Counted from the first letter of the stretch, positions 9,776 through 19,225 are shown. The stretch is 48,038 bases of DNA from Tidjanibacter sp. (GCA_017396085.1 JAFQNC010000039.1:1-48038); one strand, 5' to 3'. Notes: generated by a model from the sequence alone, not told the origin. A program made the numbers and translations.

Positions 9776-10276
9776 TCTTTTCACACCACTTTTTTACCCT
9801 TCACCCCTCATTTTTTCACTTTTTGCTCCCGAAAATTATATTTTACAATGTTTTTGGCAAGCATCAGTTTCAAATTGTAACCACCCGCCACGTACACCCT
9901 CTGCCATTGCCACTCCGAGCCCAACCTTATGGCCAAGCAGTTGGGGTGAAAGTGGCATCTGAGGGCCATATATATAATATATAGGTATGCGGGAAGATTG
10001 TGAGGTTTGTTATAATTTGTAAGTTATGCCCACCATTTGTTAAAAATCAAACCACTTTACAGGGGCAAAAAAAGGTATCACAAACCCTAAATTTCGGGCA
10101 ATTCGGGCGGAAAAATTTGGCCATTTTTTCGGCATTGCGCTTACAAATATTAAAAAATTTGAAAAAACCACTGCAATAAATACGCACCAAAGCCCATATT
10201 TCGAATTACACTTTCGCATAATCAAGCCACATTTAATTTCAACCCGTAACCACCCTCAAAAAAAGTGATAAAAAAG

Positions 10277-10308
10277 TTTGGAGGTTTTGAAAATGTGTTG
10301 TACTTTAG
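10277..10308 (+). promoter_or_regulatory. Candidate promoter for the plus-strand Sus triad
   Basis: TTTG at 10277-10280, 20 nt, then TACTTTAG at 10301-10308 (one mismatch to TAnnTTTG). It predicts an untranslated leader of about 140 nt before the susC ATG at 10455. Confidence 0.5.
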
Positions 10309-10454
10309 CATTTGCAAGTTGTGCTCCGCCTTTGATTTCGGCCGGATAAAACAAGGGGTTAGAAACAAATAGTTAGGTTAATTTTTTCACGCCGAAAAAA
10401 GACGTAGTGCAGAAAAACAGAACAATCATTATTATTAACTAAAAACTTAATCGT

Positions 10455-13400
10455 ATGAGAAAAATTGTACTATCAGTTTTTGCAATCTTGATGCTCTGCT
10501 TGGGTGCAGAAGCACAGGTTCTGAAAGTGTCCGGTACAGTTGCAGACCAGAATGGTCAGCCCGTAATAGGCGCAACCGTAGCCGTGGCAGGTACAACAGA
10601 GGCTACCATCACCGACACCAGCGGTGTGTATCAGATTCAGGCCTCTGCTGACGCAACTTTGGAGGTATCGTACGTGGGTATGAAGACCAACCTTGTAGAG
10701 GTAAACGGCCGTACCTTGGTGAACGTAACCCTCCAACCCAGCACCACCCAGATTGAGGACGTAGTTGTGGTTGCCTATGGTACCGCAAAGAAGGACTCTT
10801 TCACCGGTTCGGCTGCTGTGGTTAGCGACAAAGAACTCAAAACTCGTAAGGTGGCCAACGTGTCGAAGGCTCTGGATGGTCTTGCCCCCGGTATCCAGAC
10901 CACTTCGGGTAGTGGCCAGCCCGGTAGCGGTTCTACCATCGTAATTCGTGGTATTGGTTCTCTTAGTGCAGGTTCAACCCCTCTGTACGTTGTGGACGGT
11001 GTACCCTACGGTGGCTCGGTTAACGCTATCAACCCCGAGGATATTGAGAACATCACCATCTTGAAAGATGCTGCTGCATCGGTACTCTACGGTTCGCGTG
11101 GTGCCAACGGTGTTGTGATGATTACCACCAAGAAGGGTTCGGACAAAGGTACCGACATCAACTTCAAGGCCAGCTATGGTGTATCGAGCCGTGCGTTTGA
11201 GAACTACGAGACTATGGGCACCAAGGACTTTATGGAGACTATGTATTGGGCTTACCGTCAGCAGGCCATCAGCGGTGGTACTCCCATTGACCAAGCAGGT
11301 TTGAAGGGTCTGTATGAAATGAGTCAGGGTCGTGCAAGGATTTTCGGTAGCAACGAGCGTTACAACCCCTACAACTACAACGTGTGGGTGGCTGATGACG
11401 AGGACAACCCCGTTGTTGAGCAGATGCTGATTAACCCCGAGACCGGTAAGATTCGCGAGGATGCAACTCTCTACTGGGATGAGAAATGGATTGACGAGGT
11501 TACCAACAATGCTGCTCCTCGTCAGGAGTATATGCTGAGCTTCAATGGCGGTAATGCAAAGAACCAGTATATGTTCTCGGCAGGTTACTTGAACGAGGAT
11601 GGTACTCTGATTACCACCAACTTCGAGCGTATCACCGGTAGGTTGAACGTGGACACCCAGGCAAGGCCTTGGTTGCACGCAGGTATGGGTGCCAACTTCT
11701 CGCGCTCGACCAGCAACTCTATGGGTGCAACCGGTTCTTCGACCAGCAACGTGTGGTATTCGGCATTCTTGATGGGTCCCATCTATCCCGTCTACATCCG
11801 CGACAGGGAGCAGGAGGGTGCATTTGTACTTGACGAGAATGGCAACAAGCGTTTTGACTACGGTAAGGACGAGCGTCCTTCGGGTCAGCAGAACAACTTC
11901 AACTCGATTGCTACTCTGTATGACGATATGTACAAGGCTACTACCGACAATATGTCGATTCGTGGTCACGTAGACCTGCTTGGTAAACCCGGCTCGTGGT
12001 TGGATGGTTTGAAACTCCAAGTAAACCTCGGTGCTGACTACTACAACAGCAACTCCACTCAGGCCTACAACACCTTGCACGGTAACGCAGCCGACCAGAA
12101 AGGTCGTTTGACCAAGGGTAACATTGGTTCGTTGAACTACACTCTCAACCAGTTGCTTTCGTACAACAAGACCATCGGTCAGGCTCACATCGACCTGTTG
12201 GTTGGTCACGAGTACTACGACTATGAGGAGTGGGCACTTGAGGCCCAGAAGACCGGCTTCCCTATGGACGGTCTCTATGAGCTCAGCGCAGGTACCGTAA
12301 TCACCGCAGCAACCAGCGCATCCACCAACTACCGTATGGAGTCCTACTTGGCTCGTATGAACTTCGACTGGGCCGACAAATACTACCTCTCCGCTTCGTG
12401 GCGTACCGATGGTTCTTCGCGTTTCTACAAAGACAACCGTTGGGGTCAGTTCTGGAGCGTTGGTGGTAACTGGCGTATCTCGCAGGAGGAGTTTATGCAG
12501 AACGCTGAGGGCATCAACAACCTCTCTTTGAAGGCCAGCTATGGTATTCAGGGTAACGATACTTTGAGCAGCTTCTACCCCTGGCAGGCTACTTACAGCC
12601 TCGCTTGGAGCAATGCAAGTGAGTTCGGTGGCTTGGTTGGTAGCATTGAGAACAAGGGTATCAGCTGGGAGGAGAACAAGAACCTCAACATCGGTATGGA
12701 GGCTCGCTTGTGGGACCGCGTAAACTTGAGCGTTGAGTGGTACAAGCGTCTGACGGATGGTATGTTGCTTGTTTATCCCTTGCCTTGGTCGAGTGGTTAC
12801 AGCGGCTACTATCGTAACGCAGGTAATATGCAGAACGTGGGTATTGAGCTCACCTTGGGTGTGGACATCGTGAACACCGAGAAGTTCCAGTGGACTTCTA
12901 CTCTGATGGCTTCGCACAACGAGAACAAAGTGTTGAAACTCGTTGAGGTGGACAAAGCAAAGGGTGAGAAGAACGACCAGATTAGCGGCAACCAGATTAT
13001 CCGCGAGGGCGAGCCCGTTTACTCGTACTACGTACCTAAATCGGCAGGTGTAGACCCCCGTACCGGCGACCAGCTCTACTGGGCTTACGAAACCTTTGCA
13101 GACCTTGACGAAATTGAAGCGTTCAACACGAAGAATGGTACTACCTTCGATGGCCATATGATTGGCGAGAAGGTACCCGGAAGTGATTACATCACCAACC
13201 AACAGGCCGATGCACAGGCATCGAAGGTTGTATGTGGCGATAGGACTCCCGATGTTTATGGTTCGTGGAACAACTACTTCCGCTTGGGCAACTTCGACCT
13301 CTCGGTACAGACCAACTTCTCGTTTGGTGGCGTGATGACCGATGGTGTTTACAGCGGTTTGAAAGACTTCTACTATCCCGCACAGGCTAAACACGTTGAC

Positions 13401-13721
13401 TTGCTGCGTGCTTGGAAACAGCCCGGTGATGTTACCGACATCCGCAGGATGGACATTGGTAAGTATGGCATCACCACCAGCGACGACCTCGTTGATGCAT
13501 CGTATGTTGCCATCAAGAACATCACCCTCGGTTACACCCTGCCCCAGAGCATCGTAAGCCGCCTTGGCATCAAGGGTTTGAGGGCTGCTGTTTCGGCCGA
13601 CAACTTGGCTATGTTCAGCCAGATTCAGGGTATGGACCCCCAGTATAGCATTAGCGGTGGTACCAGCTACGTTTATGCTCCCACAAGAACAATCTCTTTC
13701 AGCCTCGATTTCTCGTTCTAA
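10455..13721 (+). CDS. SusC/RagA-family TonB-dependent outer-membrane transporter
   Basis: A 1088-residue transporter with signal peptide MRKIVLSVFAILMLCLGAEAQ and a carboxypeptidase-like domain (VSGTVADQNGQPVIGATVAVAGTT, residues about 24-100). The QIEDVVVVAYGT segment at about 107 precedes the plug (ALDGLAPGIQ, STIVIRGIGSLSAGSTPLYVVDGVP, IENITILKDAAASVLYGSRGANGVVMITTKKG). The long barrel ends SLDFSF. It partners the SusD at 13775. Codons such as GGT, CGT, ACC and AAC are prominent compared with neighbouring genes, suggesting high expression, though this is an impression rather than a calculation. The ligand is unknown. Confidence 0.96.
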   Translation: MRKIVLSVFAILMLCLGAEAQVLKVSGTVADQNGQPVIGATVAVAGTTEATITDTSGVYQIQASADATLEVSYVGMKTNLVEVNGRTLVNVTLQPSTTQIEDVVVVAYGTAKKDSFTGSAAVVSDKELKTRKVANVSKALDGLAPGIQTTSGSGQPGSGSTIVIRGIGSLSAGSTPLYVVDGVPYGGSVNAINPEDIENITILKDAAASVLYGSRGANGVVMITTKKGSDKGTDINFKASYGVSSRAFENYETMGTKDFMETMYWAYRQQAISGGTPIDQAGLKGLYEMSQGRARIFGSNERYNPYNYNVWVADDEDNPVVEQMLINPETGKIREDATLYWDEKWIDEVTNNAAPRQEYMLSFNGGNAKNQYMFSAGYLNEDGTLITTNFERITGRLNVDTQARPWLHAGMGANFSRSTSNSMGATGSSTSNVWYSAFLMGPIYPVYIRDREQEGAFVLDENGNKRFDYGKDERPSGQQNNFNSIATLYDDMYKATTDNMSIRGHVDLLGKPGSWLDGLKLQVNLGADYYNSNSTQAYNTLHGNAADQKGRLTKGNIGSLNYTLNQLLSYNKTIGQAHIDLLVGHEYYDYEEWALEAQKTGFPMDGLYELSAGTVITAATSASTNYRMESYLARMNFDWADKYYLSASWRTDGSSRFYKDNRWGQFWSVGGNWRISQEEFMQNAEGINNLSLKASYGIQGNDTLSSFYPWQATYSLAWSNASEFGGLVGSIENKGISWEENKNLNIGMEARLWDRVNLSVEWYKRLTDGMLLVYPLPWSSGYSGYYRNAGNMQNVGIELTLGVDIVNTEKFQWTSTLMASHNENKVLKLVEVDKAKGEKNDQISGNQIIREGEPVYSYYVPKSAGVDPRTGDQLYWAYETFADLDEIEAFNTKNGTTFDGHMIGEKVPGSDYITNQQADAQASKVVCGDRTPDVYGSWNNYFRLGNFDLSVQTNFSFGGVMTDGVYSGLKDFYYPAQAKHVDLLRAWKQPGDVTDIRRMDIGKYGITTSDDLVDASYVAIKNITLGYTLPQSIVSRLGIKGLRAAVSADNLAMFSQIQGMDPQYSISGGTSYVYAPTRTISFSLDFSF

Positions 13722-13774
13722 TCGATTGCGACAAGTGTGAGAATTGACAAACTAATAATTAAGGAAGAATATTT

Positions 13775-15319
13775 ATGAAAAAGATATTTTATATACTTGC
13801 GTTGGTAGCAACCGCCACATTGGCAAGTTGCAACCAGGACTTGCTCGAGACTGCACCGACTGACGAGATTTCGGCAGAGACTCTGATTACCGATGCAACT
13901 GGTGCACAAGTTGCAATCAGTGGTATCTACTCCTATATGTACCAGGGTGTAGCTTCATCTTCTTGGGCTGCGGAGAACTATGGAATTTTGGCAAGGACTC
14001 TTGCTTTTGACCTGATGGGTGAGGACAACTATCCCTATGATGCAGGCAACCAGTGGTACTACTACGACCACCTGCTCGACACCGATGGCGACTTCACTCG
14101 TTCCTATGGTCGTCAGGGACAGCAGTGGTTCTACTACTACACCATCATCGCACAGGCAAACTATGTTATTGCCAAAGAGGATGTCCTCGTTGCTGAGGGT
14201 TTTGCCGGTCAGGATGTTGTAGCCCAGGCCTACTCAATCCGTGCATTTGCCTACAACGCTTTGGCAGAGTGGTTCTGCCAGGGTAACTACCCCGAGAACA
14301 AGGAGACCCCCGGTGTACCTCTCTACACCACTCCCACCTCGATGGATACAAAAGGTCAAACCCGTGGTACTTTGGCCGACACCTATGCACAAATCAATGC
14401 CGACTACAAGGCTGCCTACGACCTCTTCAAGGTTGTAGCAGAGGGTGGCTACAAGAAGACCCACGTGTCGCACATCGACTTCTACACCAACTGTGTACTG
14501 TGGGCTCGTACTGCACTCGCAGAGGGTGAGTGGCAGAGGGCTTACAACCTCGCAACCGAGGCTCTGACCAAACCCGGTTTGGTGCGTGTTGAGAGCGTGA
14601 AGAATATGGGCGGTCTCAACGACTCTTCGTTGGGGAACGTTCTTTGGGGCTTCCAAGTTGTTGCCGACCAGACAGGTCCTTATGGTCCTTTCATCAGTCA
14701 TATGGACCCCTACAATGGTGGTTACTGCACATCAGAGAAAAAGTGCTTCTCGGATGAGTTGTATGCCAGCATTCCCGAAACCGACGAGCGTTTGGCTTGG
14801 ATTAACACCAAAGGTTTTGAGGATGAAGATGGTAAACTCATTATGGAAGACGCACCCGTTTCCATCAAGTTCCTCTACAAGGATGCTGCTACTTCTGTTG
14901 CCGACCAGATTATCGTGCGTGCAGAGGAGGCCATTCTGATTGCTGCCGAGGCTGCTTGCCGTCTGAAAGATTGGACCAACGCTCGCACTCTGCTGGCCGA
15001 GCTCGGTACAAAACGTGACAGCAAATATGCCGACCGCTTGGATGCTCGTCAGGACTCGGATGCATTCAACGATGACACCACCGCTGCATTGATTCCCAAA
15101 AGCCTTATGGATGAGGTACTCTGGCAGAGGAGGGTTGAGTTGTGGGGTGAAGCTACCGGTCGTCTGTACGACCTCAAGCGTCTCAACCTCGGCTACACTC
15201 GTAGCGTAGACGGCTTGACAACCAAGCCCGGCGATTTGAGGTTCACCATTCTGCTCCCCCAGAAGGAGTTCGACAACAACCAAGCCTTGAATATTGGAGA
15301 GGACCAGAACCCCCGTTAA
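13775..15319 (+). CDS. SusD/RagB-family outer-membrane lipoprotein
   Basis: A 514-residue SusD homologue. Signal peptide MKKIFYILALVATATLASC with the lipid Cys at about 19, then an acidic start (NQDLLETAPTDEIS). Helical repeat regions are visible (QAYSIRAFAYNALAEWFCQ; VHIDFYTNCVLWARTALAEGEW-like), as is the family C-terminal motif LWQRRVELWGEATGRLYDLKRLNLG. It starts 53 nt after susC and forms the lid of that transporter at the cell surface. Confidence 0.95.
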   Translation: MKKIFYILALVATATLASCNQDLLETAPTDEISAETLITDATGAQVAISGIYSYMYQGVASSSWAAENYGILARTLAFDLMGEDNYPYDAGNQWYYYDHLLDTDGDFTRSYGRQGQQWFYYYTIIAQANYVIAKEDVLVAEGFAGQDVVAQAYSIRAFAYNALAEWFCQGNYPENKETPGVPLYTTPTSMDTKGQTRGTLADTYAQINADYKAAYDLFKVVAEGGYKKTHVSHIDFYTNCVLWARTALAEGEWQRAYNLATEALTKPGLVRVESVKNMGGLNDSSLGNVLWGFQVVADQTGPYGPFISHMDPYNGGYCTSEKKCFSDELYASIPETDERLAWINTKGFEDEDGKLIMEDAPVSIKFLYKDAATSVADQIIVRAEEAILIAAEAACRLKDWTNARTLLAELGTKRDSKYADRLDARQDSDAFNDDTTAALIPKSLMDEVLWQRRVELWGEATGRLYDLKRLNLGYTRSVDGLTTKPGDLRFTILLPQKEFDNNQALNIGEDQNPR

Positions 15320-15354
15320 TTGAGTGTTAAACCAAAGAAAAAGAGATTAATGCT

Positions 15355-16215
15355 ATGAAAAAGATATTTAACATATTGATGCTCGCCGCTGTGGTTGCAC
15401 TCACCTCGTGTAACTACGAGCCCGAGGGCTGGCACGGCACAATCTTCGAGGGCAAACCCAGTGAGGTTGTGTTCGACCAAAGCAGTATTAACTTTGCATT
15501 TGCTCCCGATGAGAGTACCGTTATCGAGATTCCCGTGTCGCGTGGTATCGCCACCGAGACCTACACCACCAACATCCAGATTTTGGACGCAAATGGTGAG
15601 AGCATCTCGGCAAACCCCGACTACGCTCTGATGGTTCTCGAGCAGGCCAAATTTGAGGTAGACCAGTATGAGGCTGTTGCAACCCTCACTTTCGACCGCC
15701 GTCAGTTCACTGCCGGTAAGAAAGTTGGTTTCTACTTGCAGATGGAGCCCACCCAGATTGATGATGATGTGACTTTGTGCGCACTCACCATCCTTAGGGA
15801 CTACACTTGGAGCGAGTACTGCACTTGTACGATGACGTCCTACTTCTATGTTTGGTACACAGGAGTAGATAGTTATTACACAACCACCGATGTAGTGGTA
15901 TTGAAAACCGAGGGTTCACCTATGTATAAGATTTTGGACCCCTATAGTGATGGAAATATACTCTTTGAGTTCTCGTTGTTTGATGGCACTCTTGGTTTCC
16001 TTGCAGAGCCCGACAGCTACGGCGATGTTGGGTACTATAGCGGTTTGGATTACGCTGCCGGTTATCCCATCGTGAGGTACTTCAATGTTGACCCCAAGAG
16101 CACCGTCTATGATGCAGAAAGCAACACGCTCTATAGCTCAACACTTTTCTATGTTCCCGGTTTGGGTAGCCTCGGCTCTATGAATGAGTCTTGGAGCTTT
16201 GACAAACCACTCTAA
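15355..16215 (+). CDS. Sus-triad accessory surface lipoprotein
   Basis: A 286-residue lipoprotein 35 nt after susD. Signal peptide MKKIFNILMLAAVVALTSC, lipid Cys about residue 19. Residues about 35-140 form a beta-rich domain of Calx-beta/Ig type (SINFAFAPDESTVIEIPVSRG...YEAVATLTFDRRQF), followed by an aromatic-rich beta domain (TCTMTSYFYVWYTGVDSYYTTTDVVVLK). The position and architecture match the third protein of the minus-strand triad, suggesting the two triads arose by duplication or serve related ligands. No catalytic motif is seen, so a binding role is likely. Confidence 0.75.
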   Translation: MKKIFNILMLAAVVALTSCNYEPEGWHGTIFEGKPSEVVFDQSSINFAFAPDESTVIEIPVSRGIATETYTTNIQILDANGESISANPDYALMVLEQAKFEVDQYEAVATLTFDRRQFTAGKKVGFYLQMEPTQIDDDVTLCALTILRDYTWSEYCTCTMTSYFYVWYTGVDSYYTTTDVVVLKTEGSPMYKILDPYSDGNILFEFSLFDGTLGFLAEPDSYGDVGYYSGLDYAAGYPIVRYFNVDPKSTVYDAESNTLYSSTLFYVPGLGSLGSMNESWSFDKPL

Positions 16216-16247
16216 CGAGTAGTTTTTAGATGATAATTTTGAGAGGA

Positions 16248-16281
16248 GAGCAGTCGCTGTGAAGCGGCTGCTCTTTTTTTT
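16248..16281 (+). terminator. Rho-independent terminator of the plus-strand Sus triad
   Basis: 10-bp stem (16248-16257 with 16264-16273, one G-T pair), 6-nt loop, then a run of eight or nine T. It lies 32 nt after the lipoprotein stop and isolates the triad from transketolase. Confidence 0.88.
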
Positions 16282-16316
16282 GTGGGCAATGTGTATGAAG
16301 GTGCAATCTTTTTGCG

Positions 16317-16324
16317 TATATTTG
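16317..16324 (+). promoter_or_regulatory. -7 element of the transketolase promoter
   Basis: TATATTTG, exact consensus, 72 nt before the ATG at 16397. The -33 position carries only TATG, so the upstream element is weak. Confidence 0.5.
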
Positions 16325-16396
16325 TAGGATAAAAGAACATCCACCGTAGACAAATAAGAACACAAAAATAACAACCATAAAACCTTTTTTTCAGTT

Positions 16397-18421
16397 ATGA
16401 ACAACACTCTCGCACGCAAAGCAGCAGACAACATCCGCATCCTCGCATTGTCGATGGTCGAAAAAGCCAAATCCGGACACCCCGGTGGCGCAATGGGTGG
16501 CGCAGACTTCATCAACATTCTCTACTCCGAGTTCCTGCGCTACGACCCCGACAACTACGCCTACCCTTGGAGGGACAGGCTCTTCCTCGACCCCGGGCAT
16601 ATGTCGCCTATGCTCTATGGCGTGCTCGCACTCGCCGGCGCAATGCCTCTGGATGAACTCGCCAAGTTCCGTCAGTGGGGCAGCCACACCCCCGGGCATC
16701 CCGAAAGGGACCTCGCACACGCCATCGAAAACACCTCCGGCCCCCTCGGGCAGGGACACGCAATGGCGGTGGGTGCCGCAATGGCCGAGCGTTTTCTCGC
16801 CGAAAGGTTCGGAGAGTGGACCGCCCACAAGACATACGCCTACATCTCTGATGGCGCCGTGGAGGAGGAAATATCGCAGGGCGTGGGCCGCATCGCAGGC
16901 CACCTCGGCTTGAGCAACCTCATAATGTTCTACGACTCCAACAACATCCAGCTCTCCACCACCGTGGAAGAGGTGGACACCGAAGACGTGGCAGCCAAAT
17001 ACAAGGCTTGGAATTGGAACGTGGTGGAGTGCAACGGCAACGATGCCGAAAGCATCCGCACAGCACTCGTGGCCGCAAATGCCGAGAGCGAGCGGCCTAC
17101 GCTCATCATCGGTAAGACCGTGATGGGTGTGGGTGCCGTGGACAGCGAGGGAGGCTCCTACGAGAACAAAGTATCCACCCACGGACAGCCCATATCGGCC
17201 GCAGGTGCCGACCCCGCACGCACCATTGCTGGGCTCGGTGGCAACCCCGAGGAGCCCTTCGTGATATTCCCCGAGGTGGCCGAAGCCTATGCCGCAAGGC
17301 GTGAGGAGTTGCGCCAGTGGGCCGCCGAGCGCAAAGAGGTGGAGCGAAAGTGGAGGGAGGAAAACCCCGCACTCGCCGCCAAGATGGACAAGTTCTTCTC
17401 CGCCGAGGCCCCCGCTGTGGACTACGACTCCATCGCTCCGGCCGCAGGTTGCGCCACCCGCAATGCTTGTGCAACCGTGTTGGGCGCATTGGCCGAGCAG
17501 GTGGAGAATATGGTTGTCGCTTCGGCCGACCTGAGTAATTCCGACAAAACCGATGGTTTTCTCAAAAAAACCCACGCATTTGCCAAAGGCGATTGGAGTG
17601 GTAAGTTCTTCCAAGCAGGCGTGTCGGAGCTCACTATGGCTTGCATTATGAACGGTATGGCCCTGCACGGAGGCGTTATCCCTGCGTGTGGTACCTTCTT
17701 CGTATTCTCCGACTATATGAAACCCGCAGTGAGGCTTGCCGCACTGATGCGCATACACGTTGTTTACATTTGGAGCCACGACTCGTTCCGTGTGGGCGAG
17801 GATGGCCCCACACACCAACCCATCGAGCACGAGGCTCAAATCCGCCTGCTCGAGCACCTCAAAAACCACAATGGCGAGCGTAGCCTGTTGGCACTCCGCC
17901 CCGCAGATGGCGCAGAAACGGTGGAGGCTTGGAGGCTCGCACTTGCCGAGCAGAGGCCCGTGGCACTCATCACCTCGCGTCAGAACATCAAGGACCTCCC
18001 CACCCTCACCGGCAACCGCCGCGAGGAGGCCAAGAGTGTGGCCAAAGGTGGCTACGTGGTGTGGGACTGCGAGGAGCCCAAGGCGTTGCTGATTGCCAGT
18101 GGTAGTGAGGTGTCCACCCTCGTGGAGGGAGCCGAACTGCTCAAAGAGGAGGGCATTGGCGTGCGCATCGTGAGTGTGGCCAGCGAGGGCTTGTTCCGCG
18201 ACCAGAGCAGGGAGTACCAGAGCGAAGTGCTCACCGCAGGTGTGCCCCGCTATGGTCTGACCGCAGGTTTGCCCATTACGTTGGCCGGCCTTGTGGGCGA
18301 GAACGGCATTGTTCACGGCGTGGACCACTTCGGCTACTCGGCCCCCTACAAGGTGCTTGACGAGAAGTTTGGCTTCAATGGCGCAACCGTAGCCGCCGAG
18401 GTGAAGGAGATGCTGGGATAA
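16397..18421 (+). CDS. tkt: Transketolase
   Basis: A 674-residue full-length transketolase, a cytoplasmic thiamine-diphosphate enzyme moving two-carbon units between sugar phosphates in the non-oxidative pentose phosphate pathway. It carries the N-terminal substrate motif SGHPGGAMGG (residues about 26-35) and GHMSPMLYG. The TPP/metal region is DGAVEEEISQGVGRIAGHL...FYDSNNIQL (about 150-185), the pyrimidine domain has THDSFRVGEDGPTHQPIEH-like spacing, and the C-terminal domain has IASGSEVSTLVEGAELL. It stands alone between two terminators. Its TAA stop is the first element of a short 7-nt-period repeat. Confidence 0.97.
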   Translation: MNNTLARKAADNIRILALSMVEKAKSGHPGGAMGGADFINILYSEFLRYDPDNYAYPWRDRLFLDPGHMSPMLYGVLALAGAMPLDELAKFRQWGSHTPGHPERDLAHAIENTSGPLGQGHAMAVGAAMAERFLAERFGEWTAHKTYAYISDGAVEEEISQGVGRIAGHLGLSNLIMFYDSNNIQLSTTVEEVDTEDVAAKYKAWNWNVVECNGNDAESIRTALVAANAESERPTLIIGKTVMGVGAVDSEGGSYENKVSTHGQPISAAGADPARTIAGLGGNPEEPFVIFPEVAEAYAARREELRQWAAERKEVERKWREENPALAAKMDKFFSAEAPAVDYDSIAPAAGCATRNACATVLGALAEQVENMVVASADLSNSDKTDGFLKKTHAFAKGDWSGKFFQAGVSELTMACIMNGMALHGGVIPACGTFFVFSDYMKPAVRLAALMRIHVVYIWSHDSFRVGEDGPTHQPIEHEAQIRLLEHLKNHNGERSLLALRPADGAETVEAWRLALAEQRPVALITSRQNIKDLPTLTGNRREEAKSVAKGGYVVWDCEEPKALLIASGSEVSTLVEGAELLKEEGIGVRIVSVASEGLFRDQSREYQSEVLTAGVPRYGLTAGLPITLAGLVGENGIVHGVDHFGYSAPYKVLDEKFGFNGATVAAEVKEMLG

Positions 18422-18440
18422 TTCAAAATTCAAAATTTAG
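18419..18440 (+). repeat. Stop-anchored 7-nt-period repeat after transketolase
   Basis: The tkt TAA (18419-18421) runs straight into two ATTCAAA units and a partial third, ending in TAG in another frame. Confidence 0.6.
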
Positions 18441-18474
18441 CCAACACGGGTAACGAATTCATTACTCGTGTTGG
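18441..18474 (+). terminator. Terminator hairpin of transketolase
   Basis: 13-bp stem (18441-18453 with 18462-18474, one G-T pair) and 8-nt loop, followed by TTGTTT. Confidence 0.75.
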
Positions 18475-18506
18475 TTGTTTACAACAAAGCATCACAAGTA
18501 CAATAA

Positions 18507-18538
18507 TTTTCCATTTTCAATTTTCCATTTTCAATTTT
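18507..18538. repeat. 32-bp A/T-rich repeat, copy 1
   Basis: Two tandem copies of a 14-nt unit (TTTTCCATTTTCAA, itself two 7-nt variants) plus TTTT. The same 32 bases occur exactly at 38397-38428. Both copies lie just upstream of a -7 promoter element. Confidence 0.85.
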
Positions 18539-18543
18539 TTTCG

Positions 18544-18551
18544 TATATTTG
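18544..18551 (+). promoter_or_regulatory. -7 element of the rpmB-rpmG promoter
   Basis: TATATTTG, exact consensus, 50 nt before the rpmB ATG. The -33 position falls inside the 32-bp repeat and has no TTTG. Confidence 0.55.
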
Positions 18552-18601
18552 CGGGCCTATTTTAGGCGTAGAATATTAACAAATAAATTAACTTATTGTA
18601 A

Positions 18602-18838
18602 ATGAGCAAGATTTGCGAAATCACCGGTAAAACTGCACAGTCGGGAAACAATGTTTCTCACTCGAACAGGCGCACCAAACGCAAATTCAATCTGAACTTG
18701 AAGACAAAGCGTTTTTGGAGCGAGGAGGAGAACCGCTGGATTACCCTCAAAGTAACCGCAGCTGGTATCAAAACCATCAACAAAAAAGGTCTGGATGCAG
18801 CACTCAAAGAGGCTAAAGCACCCGCTAAAATTCACTAA
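18602..18838 (+). CDS. rpmB: 50S ribosomal protein L28
   Basis: A 78-residue basic protein of the large ribosomal subunit. It begins [29 protein letters not shown], the L28 signature ([14 protein letters not shown]), followed by [20 protein letters not shown]. The Cys in KICEITG replaces the usual RCxxTGK start, a variation typical of this phylum. It heads a three-gene unit with rpmG 25 nt downstream. Confidence 0.97.
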   Translation: MSKICEITGKTAQSGNNVSHSNRRTKRKFNLNLKTKRFWSEEENRWITLKVTAAGIKTINKKGLDAALKEAKAPAKIH

Positions 18839-18863
18839 TCTTTTTTAACAGAGAACAAAGAGT

Positions 18864-19052
18864 ATGGCAAAAAAAGGTAAAGGTAACCGAGTACAGGTAA
18901 TTCTCGAGTGTACCGAGCAGAAGGCTAGCGGTGTTCCCGGTATGAGCCGTTACATCACTACCAAAAACAAAAAGAACACACCCGACCGTATGGAGCGTAA
19001 GAAATACAATCCTTACTTGAAGAGGGTAACTATCCACCGTGAGATTAAATAA
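18864..19052 (+). CDS. rpmG: 50S ribosomal protein L33
   Basis: A 62-residue L33. It begins [20 protein letters not shown] and ends with the family motif [25 protein letters not shown]. The four zinc-ribbon cysteines of C+ L33 proteins are not present: only one Cys is visible, so this is a zinc-independent form. It lies between rpmB and the DUF4295 gene. Confidence 0.96.
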   Translation: MAKKGKGNRVQVILECTEQKASGVPGMSRYITTKNKKNTPDRMERKKYNPYLKRVTIHREIK

Positions 19053-19066
19053 GGAGGAATTGAACT

Positions 19067-19225
19067 ATGGCAAAGAAAGTAGTTGCAACACTTAAGAGAG
19101 AGGGTGCAAACAAGGGTTTTACCAAATGCATCAAAATGGTTAAATCGGAGAAGACCGGTGCTTACGTTTTCAAAACTGACGTAGTTCCCACCGAGGAGGT
19201 TAAGGAGTTCTTCAACAAGAAATAA
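19067..19225 (+). CDS. DUF4295 small basic protein
   Basis: A 52-residue ORF beginning MAKKVVATLKREG and ending TEEVKEFFNKK, lysine-rich. It is 14 nt after rpmG and preceded by a strong AAGGAGG, unusual here, which fixes the start. DUF4295 proteins accompany L28 and L33 across Bacteroidetes and are probably ribosome-associated; their role is not established. In relatives I recall ftsY following, but here a terminator comes next. Confidence 0.88.
   Translation: MAKKVVATLKREGANKGFTKCIKMVKSEKTGAYVFKTDVVPTEEVKEFFNKK

Larger units (their letters stand above)
9646..10454. other. 809-bp intergenic region between divergent susC genes
   Basis: No convincing gene. It is A/T-rich and contains a candidate promoter at each end. 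A midway imperfect hairpin lies at 9909-9956 (GCCACT/AGTGGC and CCCAAC/GTTGGG arms with a 5-nt internal bulge on each side). The short open frames inside have no family features. The plus-side leader is about 140 nt long, the minus-side about 95 nt. Confidence 0.7.

Noticed and set aside
9763..10225. Small open frames between the divergent susC genes as genes
   Set aside because: No ribosome site, no signal peptide or family character, and composition like surrounding intergenic DNA.
10974..13394. 806-codon minus-strand open frame opposite the second susC
   Set aside because: Shadow of codon bias in the real gene; no recognisable domain.
16391..18433. 680-codon minus-strand open frame opposite transketolase
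   Set aside because: Transketolase motifs on the plus strand explain the region fully.
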